Of a stretch of 64,000 nt of DNA, positions 41,604-51,453 are shown one piece after another (the first letter of the stretch is position 1; each line of letters opens with the position of its first letter). A program made the position numbers and the translations under genes. The notes beneath the pieces are model-generated. The model had not been told where the DNA came from, searched no databases, and was given only the letters and a program-made list of their open reading frames with translations. The stretch is from CAZHLD01 sp964533185 (GTDB taxonomy: Bacteria > Acidobacteriota > Terriglobia > Acidiferrales > UBA7541): positions 124,001 to 188,000 of the forward strand of contig CAZHLD010000001.1 of assembly GCA_964533185.1 (NCBI GenBank), given 5' to 3'.

Positions 41604-42216
41604 GTTGCAGATTGGCGGCTTCGGTGGGCAGGGTGTGATCCTGGCCGGGATGATCATCGGCCGCGGCCTTTCACTCTACGAGGACTACCACGTCTCCCTC
41701 ACGCAGAGCTTCGGCCCCGAGGCGCGCGGCAGCGCGTGCAGCGTCCAGATCATCATTTCTCGCCAGCCGGTCCTTTATCCCTATCTCACCCGCCCGCACA
41801 TCCTGGTCGCTCTTTCGCAGGACGCCTACCGGCGCTTCGCACCGCACCTGCGTCCGGGCGGCTCGCTGATCATCGAACAGGCCCTGGTGCGTCCCGACGA
41901 GGGCATTTCCTTCGATAGCCCGCCCGCTCGCGAGGGTCGCCCCGCTTGCCCGGCGGGCGAGACCCGCGTCCAGCTCTATCGCGTTCCCGCCATGCGCCTG
42001 GCCGAAGAGCTCGGCCGCAAGATGGTCCTGAATGTCGTTCTGGTGGGTTACTTCACCGCGGTCACGCCGCTCCTCAGTCCCGAGGCGGCCCGCAAGGCTG
42101 TCGCGGAATCCGTCCCTCGCGGCACCGAGAGCCTCAACCTCACTGCCTTCGAGAAAGGCTACGCTTTCGGCCTCTCCCAGCCCTCCACTGTTCCCACTCC
42201 GGCTCTACAGGAATAG
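41590..42216 (+). CDS. korC: 2-oxoacid:ferredoxin oxidoreductase, gamma subunit
   Basis: A 208-residue gamma subunit with the opening ELQIGGFGGQGVILAG and the block SFGPEARGSACSVQIIIS, both diagnostic. It completes the KorDABC enzyme. The long Pro/Arg stretch near residues 105-125 (SPPAREGRPACPAGETR) looks like an insertion relative to compact homologues. The operon ends here and an AT-rich repeat follows at once. Confidence 0.92.
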   Translation: MSVVELQIGGFGGQGVILAGMIIGRGLSLYEDYHVSLTQSFGPEARGSACSVQIIISRQPVLYPYLTRPHILVALSQDAYRRFAPHLRPGGSLIIEQALVRPDEGISFDSPPAREGRPACPAGETRVQLYRVPAMRLAEELGRKMVLNVVLVGYFTAVTPLLSPEAARKAVAESVPRGTESLNLTAFEKGYAFGLSQPSTVPTPALQE

Positions 42217-42219
42217 CGC

Positions 42220-42287
42220 GTTTCGAATTTCAAGTTTCTAATTTCCAGTTTCGAGTTTCCAATTTCCAATTTCGAGTTTCGTTTTTC
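42220..42287 (+). repeat. AT-rich ATTTC repeat, copy C5 (longest)
   Basis: A 68-bp tandem of TTTCGAATTTC, TTTCCAATTTCC and TTTCGAG units between the convergent korC and RDD-protein genes. It reaches the RDD stop codon. Confidence 0.6.
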
Positions 42288-43266
42288 AGGTCTGCAGCGA
42301 AGTGCCAGATTCGACTTCCAGCTCCTGCGGAAAGATCTGTGTGATGTACGTTTGCGAGATCCGGTCTTGCCAGGTCAGGCGGTCCTCGTCCCACAGCGCC
42401 CAGCAGAACCCCAGGAAAGCCGTCGCCGCGGATACCAGGTACCCGAAGCTCCGCCACACCAGTTGCGCTCGTGTCGGCGCACCCCCGTCAAAGCTCACCA
42501 CTTCGAGCCCCCGGATCAGCATCCCCGGCGTCCCGCGCCCCAGCACCGTGAACAGCGTGAAGTATTGGGCATAGAACACCGCCAGTGCAGCGGCGTGCAC
42601 CATCGCGTCCAGCTTGCCAAACTTCAGCTCGCCCCCGAACGCTCTGAACACCGCCAGAAACGCCCCGTACGCCAGCACCAGGAAAGCAGCGTCCAGCAAC
42701 CCGGCCCGCTGCCGTTCGCCTAGGTCGGCCACTGGTCGCAACGCCGCATCGCCCGGCGATCCCATTGTCTGCCACTCCGCGCACAGCCGCCCCGCATCCT
42801 CAATCTCGACGGGCTGCGTGACGTCAATTTCCATCCGCTCCACTCGTGCTTCCGCTTCTTGCGTTCGCACCGGCGGCAGCAACGTGTCCTCTTCGATGGG
42901 TGTTTCCGCCTCTGCCTCAAACGCCAGCGCGGTCTGCGCCTCATCCGGACGCTGTCTCCGTCGCCGCGCTCGGTAGGCCTCCAGCCGGGACGCCACTTCC
43001 CCGCGCCAGTCCGTCTCGCCACGCCCCGCAGCGGGCACGGCCGAAAGCGCCAGCGCCCCTTCGCTCCTCGGCCTCAGCACCGGTTCTTCGTCTGGAGACA
43101 CTTCTCTTGTCAGGGAAATTTCGTTCTTTGACGTGAGCCGCGGGTCGCAGAAGGAGCAGAACTCTTCCGGCCCTTCATTGACCGCGCCGCACTGCGAGCA
43201 GGTCTGGATCACCGTTCCGTTTTGCGCTGCGGACGGTCCTCCAGAGGACGCCGCCATTCTACTCAC
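42286..43266 (-). CDS. RDD-family membrane protein with N-terminal zinc ribbon
   Basis: A protein of about 326 residues. The N-terminus has a zinc-ribbon pair of CxxC knuckles (CSQCGAVNEGPEEFCSFC). A long acidic, Pro/Arg-rich cytoplasmic region of about 170 residues follows, then an RDD domain with three or four membrane segments (AAFLVLAYGAFLAVF, AVFYAQYFTLF, TLGRGTPGMLIRGL, GYLVSAATAFLGFCW). The GTG at 43266 has a GGGAGG box 5 nt upstream; the ATG at 43257 is an alternative. RDD proteins are often of unknown or ion-transport function, and no function is assigned here. Confidence 0.78.
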   Translation of the reverse strand: MSRMAASSGGPSAAQNGTVIQTCSQCGAVNEGPEEFCSFCDPRLTSKNEISLTREVSPDEEPVLRPRSEGALALSAVPAAGRGETDWRGEVASRLEAYRARRRRQRPDEAQTALAFEAEAETPIEEDTLLPPVRTQEAEARVERMEIDVTQPVEIEDAGRLCAEWQTMGSPGDAALRPVADLGERQRAGLLDAAFLVLAYGAFLAVFRAFGGELKFGKLDAMVHAAALAVFYAQYFTLFTVLGRGTPGMLIRGLEVVSFDGGAPTRAQLVWRSFGYLVSAATAFLGFCWALWDEDRLTWQDRISQTYITQIFPQELEVESGTSLQT

Positions 43267-43402
43267 CAGTACCTCCCGGTCGCCAACCCAACTTCGAACT
43301 TTGTCTCCAATCAAGTACCCCGCTCTGAAACTCCCTCTCTCCTCCACTCATCGCTTCTCTATTTTCCCCGGCCAATGCTAGGCTAGCGGACTCTCTCTGC
43401 GC

Positions 43403-45870
43403 ATGATCACCACTTCGATCCCCGCCTCCATCACACGCAGACTCTCTCGTATCTGCCTGCCCGTTCTTTTGCTTCTCCTCCTCTCCACTCCCGCCTTCGC
43501 CAATACCACTCCACGCACTCAGGTCCGTCTTCCTGCCGGCCGCGACATGGTCGAGCTCGAAGCCCGCCAGCAGCGCCGCGAAGGCCCTCTGCTCATCGCC
43601 GAGGGCGATGTCGAAATCCGCTATCAGGAGCTTCGCTTCCGGGCCGACCACGTCGAATACAACACCGCCACCTCTCAGGCCTCCGCTCGCGGCAACATCC
43701 GCTTCGACTTCCGCACTCAGCACCTCGAAGCCGACGAGGGCACTTACAACGTCCGCTCCGGCCGCGGCTCATTTCGCAAGGTTCGCGGCACCATTCACGT
43801 TCAGCGTCGCCCCAATCCCAACGTCTTGCTCTCTCCCAATCCCCTCTATTTCGAAGCCGAAGAAGTCTCCCGCACTGGCGACCGCACCTACACGATCCTC
43901 AACGCCTGGCTGACCGTCTGTGAGCCCGGCCGCCCCACCTGGCGTTTCTTCGCCCCTCGCTCCACCTTGCAGGTCGACCGCAAAATCGTCCTCCTCAACG
44001 CCAACTTCCGCCTTCTTTCCATCCCAATTTTCTATCTCCCTTACGCTTCCGCGCCCGCCGGCCGTAATGTCCGCCAGTCCGGCTTTCTCCTTCCCAACAT
44101 TGGCAACTCCACTCGCAAGGGCCTGGTCCTCGGCGACTCCTTTTACTGGGCTCCCGCCGAGTGGATGGACCTCACCATCGGCGCACAGCTTTTCAGCCGT
44201 CGCGGCTGGAGCCAGATCGCCGAGTTTCGCGCTCGCCCCTGGGAAAACATGCGCATCTCAGCCGAATACTACGGCGTGGATGACCGCGGCCTCCGCGGCC
44301 TCGACGGCAAGCGCTTCCCCCAGGGCGGCCACACCGTTCGTTTCCAGCTCGAATCCCAGCTCCCTCACGGCTGGCGCACGGTCGCCGACCTCAATCGCCT
44401 CAGCTCCCTCACCTTCCGCCTCGCTTTCGCCGAATCCTTCGGCGAAGCGATCAACTCCGAAGTCCGCAGCGCCGCCTTCGCCACAAACAATTTCCGCGGC
44501 CTCAGCCTCAACTTCTCCTATGCCAACTACAAGAACTTCCTTAACGCCGACCCGGAAACCTCCGTCGTACTCCGCAGCGCCCCGCAGGCCTACATCGGCT
44601 CCGTGGACCAGGCCCCGTGGAAGCGCTGGCCGGTCTACTTCAGCTTCCACGCCTTTGCCGACGGTGTCCACCGCAGCGACCCTGCGCTCGAGTCCCCGGC
44701 CGTCGTCCAGCGCGCCGAGTTCGCCCCCAGCGTCACCGTTCCGCTCCGCTGGGGGCCCTGGCTTGGCATCACGCCCACCTTCCTCGTCCGAACCACTCGT
44801 TACGGCTCGCAAGTCGTCACCGATACCTCCAGAAATCCCCCCCTGGTCAACGTGGTCGGAAACCCCCTTCACCGCACCACCGCCGAGATCACCGTGGACC
44901 TCCGCCCTCCCTCGCTCGCCCACATTTGGGAGCGCCCCGCCGCTCGCTGGAAGCACACCATCGAGCCGCAAATCCTCTATCGCTTCGTCAATGGCGTGAA
45001 CCGCTTCGGCCGCTTCCTCCGCGTGGATGAAAACGATACGCTCACAGACACCAATGAGCTCGAATACTCCATCACCCAGCGCCTTTTTCGCCGCAGCGGC
45101 GACGCCCAGGCCGAAGAACTTCTCTCCTGGCGTCTCGTCCAGAAAGTCTATTTCGACCGCACCTTCGGCGGCGCGCTCGTCCCCGGCCGCCGCAATGTCT
45201 TTGCAGCGCTCGACTCCATCACACCGTTCGCCTTTGCCGACTCCCGCCGCCGTTTCTCGCCCATCGTCAGCGATCTGCGCCTCATCCCGGGCGGCCGCTA
45301 CGACGCCCAGCTCCTCATCAACTACGATACCCAGCGCAGCAAAGTCACCGCCTACGGTGGGCTCGTCCGCATGCGCCCCTATCGCGAGTTCTTCATCACC
45401 TTCGCGCAGTTTTCCACCCAGGCCAGCACCATCCTCCAGCCTCGCTCGAATCAGATCCGCGCCCTGGTCGGCTATGGCGAGCTCAACCGCCGCGGCTGGA
45501 ATGGCGCCTTCGGCCTCAGCTACGACTTCCGCCGCAGCTTCCTCCAGAATCAGGTCGCCCAGTTCAGCTACAACGGCGGGTGTTGCGGCATTGCCTTCGA
45601 GTATCGCCGCCTCGCCCTCGGCGCCGTTCGCACCGAAAACCAGTTCCGCGTTGCCTTCATCATCGCCAACATCGGCACCTTCGGTAACCTCCGCCGCCAG
45701 GAACACATCTTCTNNNNNNNNNNNNNNNNNNNNNNNNNNNNNNNNNNNNNNNNNNNNNNNNNNNNNNNNNNNNNNNNNNNNNNNNNNNNNNNNNNNNNNN
45801 NNNNNNNNNNNNNATCATCGCCAACATCGGCACCTTCGGTAACCTCCGCCGCCAGGAACACATCTTCTGA
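43403..45870 (+). CDS. lptD: LPS-assembly protein LptD (OstA), carrying a false gap
   Basis: The signal peptide RRLSRICLPVLLLLLLSTPAFA is followed by an LptA/OstA jellyroll (GDVEIRYQELRFRADHVEYN, then ASARGNIRF), then the LptD barrel. Barrel blocks include LLNANFRLLSIPIFYLPYA, RQSGFLLPNIGNSTRKG and ILYRFVNGVNRFG. It inserts lipopolysaccharide into the outer leaflet of the outer membrane. The frame runs to IANIGTFGNLRRQEHIF and then hits 100 N, after which the same 55 bp recur and end in TGA. Merging the duplicate gives a 770-residue protein with a natural end. The amidase gene starts three bases after the stop. Confidence 0.9.
45714..45813. other. Spurious assembly gap (100 N) flanked by a 55-bp duplicate
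   Basis: Positions 45659-45713 and 45814-45868 are identical. This is what a scaffolder leaves when two contigs that share an assembly k-mer overlap are joined with N instead of merged. Confidence 0.92.
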
Positions 45871-45872
45871 CC

Positions 45873-47303
45873 ATGGCCCCTTCCGATTTCAACTTTCTTT
45901 CCATCGAATCCCTTGCCGCTCTCCTCCGCCGCAAAAAACTCTCCCCGGTCGAGCTCACCCGCTCCCTCCTCGACCGCATCTCCCGCCTCAACCCTCATCT
46001 CAACGCCTTCCTCACCGTCACCGCCGATCGCGCCCTCGCCGACGCTCGCCGCGCCGAAAAGGAAATCCGCGCTGGCCGTTGGCGTGGCCCGCTCCACGGC
46101 GTGCCCATCTCGCTTAAGGACAACATCTGGACTCGCGGCATCCGCACCACCGCCGGCTCAAAAGTCCTCGCCGACTTCGTCCCTGACCGCGACGCCACCG
46201 TCGCCCGCCGCCTGCGCCGCGCCGGCGCCGTCCTGCTCGGCAAGACCAACATGCACGAGTTCGCCTACGGCGTCACAAGCACCAACCCTCATTACGGCCC
46301 CGTCCGCAATCCCTGGGACCTCGCGCGCATCCCCGGCGGCTCAAGCGGTGGCTCAGCCGCAGCCCTCGCCGCTGGTCTTTGCTTTGCTTCCATCGGAAGT
46401 GACACCGGCGGCTCCATCCGCATCCCCGCTGCGCTCTGCGGCGTCGTCGGCCTCAAGCCCACCTTTGGCCGCGTCAGTTGTTTCGGCGTCATCCCGCTCG
46501 CCCGCAGCCTCGACCAGACCGGCCCTCTCGCCCGCACCGTTGCTGACGCCGCCATCGTCCTCCGCGCCATCGCCGGCCGCGACCCGCTCGACCCCACCAC
46601 CTCCGCCCGCCCCGTGCCGGATTATCTGCAGGCCCTTCGTCGCAAGCCCGCCCGCGTGCGCCTCGGCTGGCCCCGCGAATACTTCTGGGAAAAGCTCGAT
46701 CCCGAAGTCCGTCGCATCGCCGAATCCGCCGCCCGCAACTTTGCCGCTCTCGGCGCTGCTATCGAAGAAGTCTCGCTGCCGCATCTCCGCGCCTCGGAGG
46801 ACCCCAGCACCCACATCGCTCTTGCCGAAGCGCGCCAATTCCACGAGTCCTCCGGCTGGTACCCCGCCCGCGCCGCCGACTACGGCGAAGATGTCCGCAA
46901 GCGCCTCGAGCTCGCCTCCGACGTCCGCGCTGTGGACTACCTCGCCGCCTTCGTCATCCGCAAGCTCCTCAGCGCTGATTTCGACGCCGCCTTCTCTCGC
47001 GTGGACGCCCTCCTCGCTCCCACCACTCCCATCCCCGCTCCTCTCATTGACGCAAAGCTCGCCCGCATCGGCGCCGAAGAGGAGTCCGTCCGCAGCGCCC
47101 TTCTTCGCCTCAATCGCCCCGCCAACTTCGCCGGCCATCCCGCCATTTCCATTCCTTGCGGCTTCACCCGTTCCGGTCTACCCGTCGGCCTCCAGCTTAT
47201 CGGCCGCGCCTTCGACGAACAGGCGCTCCTCCGCCTCGCCCTCCTCTTTGAACACTCTCACCCCGCCCATTTTCGCCACCCGCCCTCTCTTTCTTCTCTG
47301 TGA
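45873..47303 (+). CDS. Amidase-signature family amidohydrolase
   Basis: A 476-residue amidase related to GatA. The catalytic Lys is in GVPISLKDNI near residue 80; the cis-Ser and Ser nucleophile are in GGSSGGSAAA and GSDTGGSIRIPA. LLGKTNMHEFAYG and CGVVGLKPTFGRVS are further family blocks. There are no gatB or gatC genes nearby, so whether it serves tRNA amidation or cleaves another amide cannot be told. The last residues (PPSLSSL) and the TGA stop lie within a CTCTG repeat. It follows lptD with only three bases between them. Confidence 0.9.
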   Translation: MAPSDFNFLSIESLAALLRRKKLSPVELTRSLLDRISRLNPHLNAFLTVTADRALADARRAEKEIRAGRWRGPLHGVPISLKDNIWTRGIRTTAGSKVLADFVPDRDATVARRLRRAGAVLLGKTNMHEFAYGVTSTNPHYGPVRNPWDLARIPGGSSGGSAAALAAGLCFASIGSDTGGSIRIPAALCGVVGLKPTFGRVSCFGVIPLARSLDQTGPLARTVADAAIVLRAIAGRDPLDPTTSARPVPDYLQALRRKPARVRLGWPREYFWEKLDPEVRRIAESAARNFAALGAAIEEVSLPHLRASEDPSTHIALAEARQFHESSGWYPARAADYGEDVRKRLELASDVRAVDYLAAFVIRKLLSADFDAAFSRVDALLAPTTPIPAPLIDAKLARIGAEEESVRSALLRLNRPANFAGHPAISIPCGFTRSGLPVGLQLIGRAFDEQALLRLALLFEHSHPAHFRHPPSLSSL

Positions 47304-47352
47304 CCTCTGTCTTCTCTGCGATCTCTGTTTTCTCGGTGCTCTCTGCGTTGAA
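47283..47352 (+). repeat. CTCTGCG-type pyrimidine repeat, copy B5
   Basis: CCTCTGTC, CTCTGCGATCTCTG and CTCTCTGCG words. It covers the amidase stop codon and its downstream flank. Confidence 0.6.
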
Positions 47353-47393
47353 TCTTTTTCTTCTTGTTTCTTTCCCTGTTCTTTCTCTTTCTT

Positions 47394-47420
47394 TCATCTG
47401 AAATTTGCAATTTCTTCTTT
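47394..47420 (+). repeat. AT-rich ATTTC repeat, copy C6
   Basis: CATCTGAAATTTGCAATTTC-type tract about 100 bp before ccdA. Confidence 0.45.
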
Positions 47421-47523
47421 CCCCTCTCCCCATGCGAAAATACTTCTTTGCCCCGAAGCGCGGCGCGCATTCCGGGCATCCAATCCTGCGTTGCCGCTGG
47501 CTCTCAAGGAGCACCACTGACCA

Positions 47524-48387
47524 ATGGAAGTTTCCGTACTCGCCTCGTTCATCGCCGGACTCGTCTCCTTTCTCTCCCCGTGTGTCTTGCCTCTCGTCCC
47601 CGGATACATCTCCATGCTGAGCGGCATTGGCGTGGACCAGCTTCGTCAGGGCAAGCAACCGCGCAGCAGCCTGCTCGGCTCTTCGCTCGCTTTTGTCCTG
47701 GGTTTCTCCGTGGTCTTCATCTCCTTCGGAGCCTCCGCCAGCGCCGTCGGCAAATTCCTGGTCAGCAACAAGAGCCTCCTCGCCCCGCTTGCCGGCGCTG
47801 TGATTCTTCTCTTCGGCCTTCATTTGGTCGGCTGGCTCTCTCGCATCTCGATCCGCATTGGACTGGTGATCGGCGCTGTGCTCGTCGCTCTGGCGATTCT
47901 TCTCCGCTTCCGCCCCGGACTCTTCGGCTCCACCCTCGACCCCATCCATTTCGTAAGCCTCTCCCTGATTTTTCTCACCGGACCCTTCCTCACCCGCTGG
48001 CTCAACCGCGACGTCCATTTCCGCGACCTCGGCAGCCGCCCGGGCCACGCCAGCGGCTTCCTGATGGGCTTTGCGTTCGCCTTTGGCTGGACGCCCTGCA
48101 TCGGCCCCATCCTCGCTGGCGTTCTCGCGCTGGCCGCCACCAGCGAGACCATCACCCGCGGCGTCTTCCTTCTGGCCATTTACTCCGCCGGCCTGGCCAT
48201 CCCGTTCTTGCTCACCGCCCTCGGCATCAGTCGCTTCCTCAAGTTCTACCAGCGCTTCCGCCGCCACCTGCACGCCGTTGAGGTCGGCAGCGGCGTGCTC
48301 CTTCTCTTTGTCGGCGCGCTGATTTTCGTCAACCGCCTGACCTGGCTTTCGGGTAAACTAAGTTTCCTGAATTATTTCGCCTGGTGA
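47524..48387 (+). CDS. ccdA: Cytochrome c biogenesis/thiol transport protein CcdA
   Basis: A 287-residue inner-membrane protein with about eight predicted helices. The membrane cysteines are in the canonical contexts SFLSPCVLPLVPGY (first) and FAFGWTPCIGPILAG (second). It moves reducing equivalents from cytoplasmic thioredoxin to periplasmic partners. The next gene encodes a TlpA-like thioredoxin with a 30-bp gap, a natural pair. A longer hydrophobic middle section (helices 4-5) than in minimal CcdA is present. Confidence 0.93.
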   Translation: MEVSVLASFIAGLVSFLSPCVLPLVPGYISMLSGIGVDQLRQGKQPRSSLLGSSLAFVLGFSVVFISFGASASAVGKFLVSNKSLLAPLAGAVILLFGLHLVGWLSRISIRIGLVIGAVLVALAILLRFRPGLFGSTLDPIHFVSLSLIFLTGPFLTRWLNRDVHFRDLGSRPGHASGFLMGFAFAFGWTPCIGPILAGVLALAATSETITRGVFLLAIYSAGLAIPFLLTALGISRFLKFYQRFRRHLHAVEVGSGVLLLFVGALIFVNRLTWLSGKLSFLNYFAW

Positions 48388-48416
48388 GTTACAGCGTGCG
48401 TGGAGTTGAACCGTAG

Positions 48417-48989
48417 ATGAACAAGAAGCTCTTAGTGGTCGGTATCGTGGTTCTTCTAATTGCCGCCGTCTATCTGATCGACCGCGGCACGCGCGGCGCT
48501 GCCGGGCCCGCTGTCGGATCGCCCGCCTCCGCCTCGGCGAAGCCGGTGGAGAGCACCCCCGCACCCGACGTCACCATGAAAGACCTCTCCGGCAAAGACA
48601 TCTCTCTCTCCGACTTCCGCGGCCAGGTCGTTCTGGTCAACTTCTGGGCCACTTGGTGCGGCCCCTGCCGCTTCGAAATCCCCTCGCTCATCGAGTTTCA
48701 GCAGAAGTACGGTGACCGCGGCTTTGTGGTCCTCGGCGTGGCCATGGACGACGAAGGCAAAAGCGTCGTCGAGCCTTACATCACCAAGGAGCGCTTTGAC
48801 GTCGCCGGCCAGCAAGCGGCCATCAACTACCCCATCCTCCTTGGCAACGACGCCATCGCCGAAAAGTTTGGCGGCATCATCGGCATCCCCACCAGCTTCC
48901 TGATCTCCCGCAACGGCAAAGTCGTCAAGCAGATCATCGGTCTGGTGGACCACGATAAGCTCGCCGCCGAAATCGAATCCCTCCTCTAG
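48417..48989 (+). CDS. TlpA/ResA-like membrane-anchored thioredoxin
   Basis: A 190-residue protein with an N-terminal membrane anchor (KLLVVGIVVLLIAAVYL) and a periplasmic thioredoxin domain. FWATWCGPCRFEIPSL carries the CxxC active site, and the cis-Pro lies in GIIGIPTSFLISRNGKVV. It probably receives electrons from the neighbouring CcdA and reduces apocytochrome or other exported cysteine proteins. The small cytochrome c at 15.5 kb and the DsbD-alpha-like protein at 54.4 kb are possible partners. Confidence 0.93.
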   Translation: MNKKLLVVGIVVLLIAAVYLIDRGTRGAAGPAVGSPASASAKPVESTPAPDVTMKDLSGKDISLSDFRGQVVLVNFWATWCGPCRFEIPSLIEFQQKYGDRGFVVLGVAMDDEGKSVVEPYITKERFDVAGQQAAINYPILLGNDAIAEKFGGIIGIPTSFLISRNGKVVKQIIGLVDHDKLAAEIESLL

Positions 48990-49006
48990 CGCACCTTCTT
49001 GATTCG

Positions 49007-49036
49007 CTTCTTCGACTCTTTGACTCTTCGACTTTC
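49007..49036 (+). repeat. GACTCTT-type tandem repeat, copy F2
   Basis: CTTCGACTCTTTGACTCTTC units in the spacer between tlpA-like and the convergent dienelactone hydrolase gene. Confidence 0.5.
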
Positions 49037-49056
49037 GCCCTTGCCTTCTCCCCTTC

Positions 49057-49998
49057 TTATCCAATCGTTTTCTTCACAAACCCCGTCACATCCCCCCACG
49101 CCGCCTTGGCCTGCTCGGCGTTATATCGCGGCCCGGTAAAGTTCATAAACGCGTGCTGCGTCCCCGGGTAAGTCTTCCGCGTATAGTTCTTCCCCAGCTC
49201 TTTCATCTTCGCGTCAATCGCGTCCAGGCTCGCGTTCACGCGCTGATCGTCCTCCGCGCACACCGCGAAAATCGGGCACGCGATCTTCTCCAGCCGGTCC
49301 GCTGGCGGCGCCCCGCCGTAGAACGGCACCGCAAAGCGCAGCTCGCTCGACTCCGTCGCAAAATAAAACGTCTGCGCTCCTCCCCAGCAGAACCCACTGA
49401 CGCCCATCCGCTCCTTCTTCACATCTTTGCGCGTCTTCAGGTACGTCAACGTCGCCCCCAGGTCGGCCACCACGCCCGCGCGGCCCAGCTTCCCGATTCC
49501 TTCCCGCGCCGCATCCATGGACGCATACGCGGCCGTCCCGCCCAGCCGCGAGAGGAAGTCCGGCGCGATCCCCAGCAGCCCTTCGGCCGCCCACCGCTGC
49601 GCAATGTCCACCACAAACTCGGTCAGCCCGCGGTTCTCGTGGATCACCACGATCGAAGCAAACGGCGCACCCTTCGCCGACCGCGCCAGGTACGCGCCCA
49701 CTTTTCCCGCTCCGCCTTCGTACTCCACCCACTCCGCCTCCACGCCCGCCGGCTTCCTTTGTTCGCCCGCCGTGATGGACTCCTTCGGCGTCGGCGGCGT
49801 CTGCCCCTGCGCATCCGGCCAGTTGTACCACTCCCACTCGCTGGCGATCCCCTCAGCCAGCAGAATGTCCCGCGCCACCAGCACGCTGCCGGTTGCGAAC
49901 GCCAGCATCTGGAAAAACTCCCGCCGCGAGATCTCTCCCCTCCGGTAACCCTCGAGCAACCGCTTCACTGCCGATTCCCACACCGCTTGTGTCGCCAT
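49057..49998 (-). CDS. Dienelactone hydrolase-family protein, Tat-exported
   Basis: A 313-residue alpha/beta hydrolase. An N-terminal SRREFFQMLAFATG is a likely Tat signal after about 20 residues. The DLH domain shows IVVIHENRGLTEF, the nucleophile Cys in GVSGFCWGGAQTF, VPFYGGAPP, AVCAEDDQRVN (acid) and PGTQHAFMNFTG (His). The Cys-Asp-His triad is complete. The substrate is unknown; dienelactone cleavage is not implied by export. It starts opposite the permease genes. Confidence 0.88.
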   Translation of the reverse strand: MATQAVWESAVKRLLEGYRRGEISRREFFQMLAFATGSVLVARDILLAEGIASEWEWYNWPDAQGQTPPTPKESITAGEQRKPAGVEAEWVEYEGGAGKVGAYLARSAKGAPFASIVVIHENRGLTEFVVDIAQRWAAEGLLGIAPDFLSRLGGTAAYASMDAAREGIGKLGRAGVVADLGATLTYLKTRKDVKKERMGVSGFCWGGAQTFYFATESSELRFAVPFYGGAPPADRLEKIACPIFAVCAEDDQRVNASLDAIDAKMKELGKNYTRKTYPGTQHAFMNFTGPRYNAEQAKAAWGDVTGFVKKTIG

Positions 49999-50191
49999 TC
50001 TTCCCCCCTTTCCCGGTCTGATACCGGGCGTTCCTTGCCTCTAGGGACGCTCCTGCGCCTCGCCGGGTTTCCACCCTATACGTCCTCCTCCCGCACTTTT
50101 CTTGTGTCCCTTCTTGGGTTACGCTTCTACTGTCCCTCGGCACCCGGTAACTTTTCGGTGGCAGCTTTCGTACTGGAGACGGCATCACATA

Positions 50192-51427
50192 ATGCGGCGG
50201 GGTGTGCAGCTTCGAGAACCGGTCACGGTCGCACTGGAGACTCTCCGCGCGCACAAGCTGCGCTCCTTCCTCATGCTTCTGGGCATTATTCTCTCCGTCT
50301 CCACCCTCATCGTCGTCGTCGCTCTCATCGAGGGCACCAACCGCTACATCGCCGACCGCGTTGCCAACCTCGGCTCCAACGTCTTCCTTGTCGTCCGCTT
50401 CCCCATCATCACCCAGGTCGAAGAGTTCGTGAAGGCCTCGCGCCGCAACAAAAACATCACCTGGGACGACTACGAGTCCCTCCGCGACAATCTCACCCTT
50501 CCCCGCCGCGTTGGCGTGGAGGTTCGCTCGCTCGGCACCGCCCGCGCCGCCACCTTTTCGCTTGAAGACGTCAGCATCCGCGGTGTCTCCGCCAGCATCG
50601 GCGAAATGGACGTCCAAGAGCCCGCCGCCGGCCGCTACATCTCCGACACCGATAACGACCGCCGCTCCCTGGTCACCCTCATCGGCTCCGAGGTCGCAGA
50701 AAAACTCTTCCCCGGTCTCGACCCACTCGGCCGTTCCATTCAGCTCAACGGCCGCCCGTTCCAGGTCGTCGGCGTCGCCAAACCCATCGGCACCGTCCTC
50801 GGACAGTCGCAGGACAGCTTTGCCTACATCCCCGTCCGCACCTTTCTCAAAATCTACGGCAGCAATCGCAGCCTCTCCATCAATGTCCAGGCCCGCGGCG
50901 CCGAATGGATGGCTCAGACCCAAGACGAGGCCCGCGTCCTCTTGCGCGCTCGCCGCCACCTCAAGCCCGGCGAAGACGACAACTTCGGCATCATCGCCTC
51001 GGAAACCCTTCTCGGCCTCTGGAAGCAAATCACCGGCGCCATCGCAAAAAGCGCCGTTGGCATCGTCTCCGTGTTCCTCGTTATCGGTGGCATCGTCATC
51101 ATGAACGTCATGCTCTCCAGCGTCACCGAGCGCACTCGCGAAATCGGCATCCGCAAATCCCTCGGCGCTCGCCGCAGCGATATCATGCTTCAGTTTCTTG
51201 TCGAGTCCTCGGTCATGTGCGCCATCGGCGGAGCCATCGGCGTCTCCGTCGCTTGGCTGATTGCGCTTCTGGTTACAGCCACCACCTCCGTTCCCATGGC
51301 CGTCCCCATTACGGCCGTGATCATTGCCTTGGTTGTCTCTACGGCTGTAGGCTTGTTTTTTGGCATTTATCCGGCGCGCCGCGCCGCTCGCCTCGACCCC
51401 ATCGAAGCCTTGCGCTTCGAACTGTAG
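50192..51427 (+). CDS. MacB/FtsX-type ABC transporter permease (first)
   Basis: About 411 residues. The start at MRRGVQLREPVTVALETLRAHKLRS is chosen over the longer frame because it opens the conserved MacB N-terminus. One membrane helix (SFLMLLGIILSVSTLIVVVA) is followed by a 230-residue periplasmic MacB_PCD domain and a C-terminal FtsX domain with three helices and the RTREIGIRKSLGARRSDI block. No ATPase domain is present, and none is encoded nearby. It is arranged in tandem with a second permease of the same type, 26 bp downstream. Confidence 0.9.
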   Translation: MRRGVQLREPVTVALETLRAHKLRSFLMLLGIILSVSTLIVVVALIEGTNRYIADRVANLGSNVFLVVRFPIITQVEEFVKASRRNKNITWDDYESLRDNLTLPRRVGVEVRSLGTARAATFSLEDVSIRGVSASIGEMDVQEPAAGRYISDTDNDRRSLVTLIGSEVAEKLFPGLDPLGRSIQLNGRPFQVVGVAKPIGTVLGQSQDSFAYIPVRTFLKIYGSNRSLSINVQARGAEWMAQTQDEARVLLRARRHLKPGEDDNFGIIASETLLGLWKQITGAIAKSAVGIVSVFLVIGGIVIMNVMLSSVTERTREIGIRKSLGARRSDIMLQFLVESSVMCAIGGAIGVSVAWLIALLVTATTSVPMAVPITAVIIALVVSTAVGLFFGIYPARRAARLDPIEALRFEL

Positions 51428-51453
51428 GAAGGAGCCTCTGGCAAGGATCAACT

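Noticed and set aside
44258..45706. 482-codon minus-strand frame
   Set aside because: Antisense shadow of lptD with skewed composition.
45873..47303. GatA subunit of an Asn/Gln amidotransferase
   Set aside because: No gatB or gatC is nearby and the amidase signature is shared by many other amidases, so only the broader call is made.
4222..47427. CRISPR array
   Set aside because: The repeats are dispersed, degenerate and lack regular spacers; no cas gene is present.
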